From NCBI RefSeq assembly GCF_954871325.1, contig NC_088778.1, forward strand, positions 26,273,120-26,337,119: a DNA stretch of 64,000 bases, read 5' to 3'. Position numbers and translations under genes: made by a program. Positions 60,127 through 64,000 of this stretch are shown here, piece after piece. This DNA comes from Gordionus sp. m RMFG-2023 (Eukaryota; Nematomorpha; Gordioida; Chordodea; Parachordodidae). Numbering within the stretch: position 1 is the stretch's first letter; every line of letters begins with the position of its first letter. Under the pieces are notes generated by a model, which ran no database searches, had not been told where the DNA came from, and worked only from the letters and a program-made list of their open reading frames with translations.

Positions 60127-63100
60127 CTTATGATTTGCGAAAAAATATGGTATAATGTTATTTATTAATTTTTTTAAAAAAAGCAGACAAGATTTGTTTA
60201 ATTCACGCTTTTTAATAATGGTTGGAGAAATTAAAATTGGAAAACAATATTTGTTTTCCTTAGCACTCTTTCATTCATTCATTTCCTAATTATTTCTTTC
60301 TCATGATTTAATATGGGCTTAAAGTTTTTTTTTTTTTAAATTATACTATATCGGACATTTATAAGACAGTCTTAAAAGTTAACCTAAAAAGATTATTTAG
60401 TTGTGATGTCGATAAAATTTAAATTGCCTTTTTTCTTTCTTTTTTCTTTTTCCATATGATTACGAAATTTTTAATATTTATATAAGATATGATTTAGATC
60501 AACAATCGATAAGAGGACAAATATTTTTTTATGAATAACTTATTTTTGTTAATAATGGTTTTTATTTCTCTTCCTCTTTGATCATACGATAAGATTTCAA
60601 TTTTTTTAAAAATATAATTGGATTTAAAAAAATTGGGGATGTCTTTGAGAGCAGATCATCCACAATTTTTAGGTGCATATGCACATTGAAACCAGTTCTC
60701 CAATGTCTATGGGAGTGCTTTAATTTTATGGCCGAAAGAAAAAATAGCAGGTTACCAGGAGAAAAAAATGCTAGCGTTGAACAATGACTTGTGCTATGCA
60801 TGTATCGGGGACCAGGGCATAGAGATGCGCTGACATCGGTAGAGACCGATTACTCAACTTTTTTTTCACTCGTATCACTTAGCTGATGCTAAAGAGTTTA
60901 TTATTGCCATAAAAAAAACCCAAAATTATATTAAGATAATTTACTTGAGGTTTATTTTAGATAATTTATTTCAAATACGCCATCTCGTGGAAGAGAATTA
61001 ATACAAAAAATTAGTTTATAAATTATAAATTTCAAAGATTAAATTAATTTTTGTTTATCGTGTAAAAAAAATTATTATAATTCATAAATGATGGAAAATA
61101 GTCACTTTTAAGAATTGTGTGTGTGTGTTAGAGAAAGTAATACTATGTTGAGATTAATTAATTTATTTACGATACAATATATAATGAATACAATGAATGT
61201 GAAATACAAAATGATTAAGATAAAATTTAGTTACAACAAAAAAATAGTGATTATAATTTTGTATAACAATACTTTATAGCTCTTTTTTTTATCCCATTCA
61301 AATTTTTTAATCCTTTAACATCCAATTCATCTTTAAATTAAAAAAAAATAAAGTACAATTTCGTTTCTAAAATCTGAATATTACAAAAATTAATTTCTTA
61401 TACTAAAGGGTTTGTTAAAAAATATAATATAACCATTAACTTGAAAATGAATATTAAAAAATTATAAATTAACCCTTAATGTACATTTTATGTCAAAAAA
61501 AACTAAAACAATTTGCATAACAAAACACAATTTTACATAATTTACAACAGAGACTAGTGTCACCTTTATCGATATATATCAGTGCACCTTTAAATTCTAT
61601 AATAGATTTTATAAATGTCGGTAAAAATGCGTTTAGCCGAAAAAACTATTATATAAATATAGCTCAGCCTAGAAGAAAAGAAAATTTTTTTAATTAACTC
61701 GAGCTTAAATACTAGAGTTCTGCATTCGCCTGTAGGTTGATCCTAATTCGCCAATTTTTAGATATGACCCATCTATATGCTGCTAAGACAACAATCACCT
61801 ATGATGAGCAAGTCATATCACAGGTTTGATATTTTAAAAATTTTACACATTACTTGTTATACAGTTGATATATTAAGCAATTTATGTTACTTCCCTACCC
61901 AATCAATGGGGTATGCAGTGTAAAAACTGATGAAGATAGAAATCAAAATTGCAAGATACGTCAATCAAGAGGGACCTATCAAAATTATAGTCACCATGTT
62001 TTTTTTCAGTTCTGAAACTACTTTTCTTCATAAATTTTAGCGATATTTGTTGGGATTATAATTTCTTATCAAATCAATTTTTAAAATGAATTAGGAAATT
62101 TTGGTTTAGAATTTATATTTAATATTTGTACAGGTATTTTTGTCTTCCTCAGAGTGTGAAAAAAAAACTTCAAATTTAAAATATTTTTCAGCTTGATGGG
62201 TTTTTTATTTAAAAATTTTTTGGTATTAGGTAAAATTTGGTCAAAAATTTTTTTTTTCAAAATCTGGTTCTCCTATTTCTTCAATCCTGATGAATCAGTG
62301 TCCCATCATACTTCGGAAATTGATTAATTATCATAAGGCATCATCTAATTTTCTTGTTTGTCTTCCTTTTTTAAAATTTATAAACAATTTGTTCAGCATT
62401 CGCAAGGCATTTGAGTAGTTCATATGTAGAGAATATCAATAATTCATATCAAATTAAAAATTGTTTTATTATCTAGTGTTAATTTATACATGCTATATAA
62501 TTAGATATATGAATTTATAAGAGGCAAGGGGGATCTCATTGAATATTATACAGACAGGAAACATTAGACTAGATGTGAACAAGATTTACATTTTTCCAAT
62601 ATACATACCATTTGCTTTGATAGAGATATGCTCAAATCCGTTCTTTAAATTTATTCATCACTACTAAAATTACATAATGCTCTTCCTCAGATTCGTGTGG
62701 ATAGTTATAAGTGCTATTGTAAACTTTATATTTAATAATTAACCTCTTAAAACAATGATAAAAATCCGATGATGGTGTATATATAGATATTTATTTGAAT
62801 ATAATAAATTATGCTTCATATTAGGATTGAATGTTATTAAATGGTATTGGTAAAGTTTCAGAGTTATGTTATCAGCTACAATAGATAATTATTAGATCTA
62901 AAAAATTCTAAAATAGTAAATCTGAGCTGCCCAATAAAAATTCCTCAACTTCTTCCTGAATCGTGATCATTGAAGGCACAACTACAGCAAGCTCCAGGCT
63001 TTTCTCAACTTTTTGCTGCAAGGTTATTATTCGAGGCATAAAGGTGTTTTGATTCCCTTCTAACAATATAACAAAACACAATATTTCCCAGCTTCTTGCG

Positions 63101-63200
63101 GCAAATTAATCATTGGAAATTGTGCGTTGCAACGCAGCGTTTCAAAACGCATATAAAAAAACGTAAACGCAGCCATGTATAAATTGATGCGTTAACTTTT
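60127..63200. other. AT-rich region upstream of the first receptor exon found
   Basis: It probably lies within a 5' intron of the receptor gene. No further ligand-binding exon could be identified on the minus strand. A GC-richer patch at 60640-60850 contains a 79-codon minus frame without similarity. A dispersed AAAAATCTTC repeat copy lies near 62130-62275, and near 63120-63200 AACGC-type motifs precede the Harbinger coding region. Confidence 0.4.
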
Positions 63201-63211
63201 ATTTTTTCAAT

Positions 63212-64000
63212 ATGAAAAATTTAAATTTAAAACAAAAAAAATTACTTGCTTTGTATTTACTACAAAGAAATAAGGAAGGAAGAAGAGCAAGACATCCAAA
63301 ATATTTGTTAAAAGAAATCTTTTTTCAGAATATATTAATATTAAAGGCGATTTAACACATTCGCAATTTTATAACTATACAAGAATGAGAAGATCAACAT
63401 TTTCTTATATACTGGAGCTCATATATGAGGACATTAATCCGAAAGTTACTAATTGTAACAAACAAATCGATGCTGAGAATCGATTGTTTGTTACCTTAAG
63501 GTAAAATAAATTTAATTTATTATTAATTATTTATATAATAGGTATTTAATAACTGGTGTATCATTTGCTCAACTAGCTTATAGCTCAAGGATCTCAAAAT
63601 CCTGTATAAGTTATATTGTGAAATCAGTGTGCACAGCAATTTGGAATGCTGCTGCACATATTCACATGCCTAAGCCTAATAAAAATGATTGGGAAAAAGT
63701 AAATTTATTATAATAAATCAAGATTAATATTTACTTATCTTTAGATTTCCCAGGAATTCCTGCTTCAATCAGGATTCCCAAATTGTATTGGGGCTATAGA
63801 TGGAAAGCATATATATATCAAGAGCCCTCCCAATAGTGGCTCACAATTTTATAACTATAAGCATAGATTTTCTATTAACCTGTTAGCCCTAACAGATATT
63901 AACAGGAGATTTATTTATATAGATGTGGGTGCATATGGAAAGCAAAGTGATGGTGGTGTTTTTAGAAATAGCTCTTAATATAGAGGTTACTTTATATTAA
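63212..64000 (+). mobile_element. PIF/Harbinger transposase, intron-containing, cut by window edge
   Basis: It reads as a DDE endonuclease of PIF/Harbinger type. The first segment is 63212-63500, with a one-base frame change in the T run near 63320, then EYINIKGDLTHSQFYNYTRM. Next is a 41-bp intron (63501-63541), exon 63542-63698 (YLITGVSFAQLAYSSRISKS), a 46-bp intron, and exon 63745 onward. The last exon has GFPNCIGAIDGKHIYIKSPP with the first catalytic Asp, and IDVGAYGKQSDGGVFRNSS with the second. A TAA at 63976-63978 falls where the family has Leu (TTA), after which homology continues (YRG). The third acidic residue would lie past the edge. The partner Myb-like gene is not visible. Confidence 0.88.

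Noticed and set aside
60562-60801. 79-codon minus frame as a missing 5' exon of the receptor
   Set aside because: A short run resembling SVST is seen nearby, but the rest does not follow the ligand-binding domain and no proper acceptor frames it.
1-64000. CRISPR arrays, tRNA or rRNA genes, bacterial operons
   Set aside because: The tandem arrays seen are microsatellites or transposon parts without spacers; no tRNA cloverleaf or rRNA block was recognised; the gene structure is that of an animal.

Overview
The window is AT-rich (well over 70% by eye) animal DNA, with spliced genes, introns from 40 bp to more than 13 kb, and many small DNA transposons. The receptor gene resembles protostome GABA-B receptor 1 proteins most, as I remember them. 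I cannot place the species: this is a protostome-like, AT-rich metazoan and no closer call is justified.

Three host genes carry the coding content. (1) A minus-strand gene has exons at 15340-15498, 1716-1969 and 868-1046 and runs off the left edge. It encodes the N-terminus of a secreted or membrane protein with a cysteine-containing module (RGG-x-x-WRP, YRLTW, CCW). Its first intron is about 13.4 kb. (2) A plus-strand gene at 28129-36289 (10 exons, 633 residues) matches the zinc-finger factor HINFP finger by finger. (3) A minus-strand gene at 39648-60126 (14 exons found, 660 residues plus stop) is a GABA-B receptor subunit 1. It covers most of the ligand-binding domain, all seven membrane segments and a terminal coiled coil. 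Its first exons were not found. Genes 2 and 3 converge, with about 3.4 kb between their stop codons. In both, the exon phases close exactly over all junctions, which strongly supports the models.

The rest is mostly mobile DNA. One hAT copy (3645-4754) has an exact 8-bp target duplication and a 184-bp tandem duplication over its right end. A second hAT (53697-55374) has decayed transposase and G-rich ends. Small relatives of it lie at 7251, 9889, 10422, 11815 and 35107, the last with an exact 8-bp duplication. Other hAT-like MITEs lie at 13095-13428 and 43686-44116, both with exact 8-bp duplications. Two further MITE families are marked by GGCCCGGCC blocks and by GTTGTTAAACGGCTC. A PIF/Harbinger transposase with two tiny introns reaches the right edge.

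Two LTR-type fossils are present: 18074-20753 (two LTRs, gag and protease traces, no pol) and 48032-50248 (a gag-like zinc-knuckle frame between long inverted repeats). A (TATAG)n microsatellite, (GAAA)n tracts, a hairpin repeat and a head-to-head tandem array complete the picture. The stretch 20754-28127 holds no recognised gene.

The clearest unusual points are the frequent GTT splice donors in the host genes, the hAT family seen both as coding element and as MITEs, the inverted-repeat gag fossil inside a receptor intron, and the 13-kb first intron of the RGG-WRP gene.
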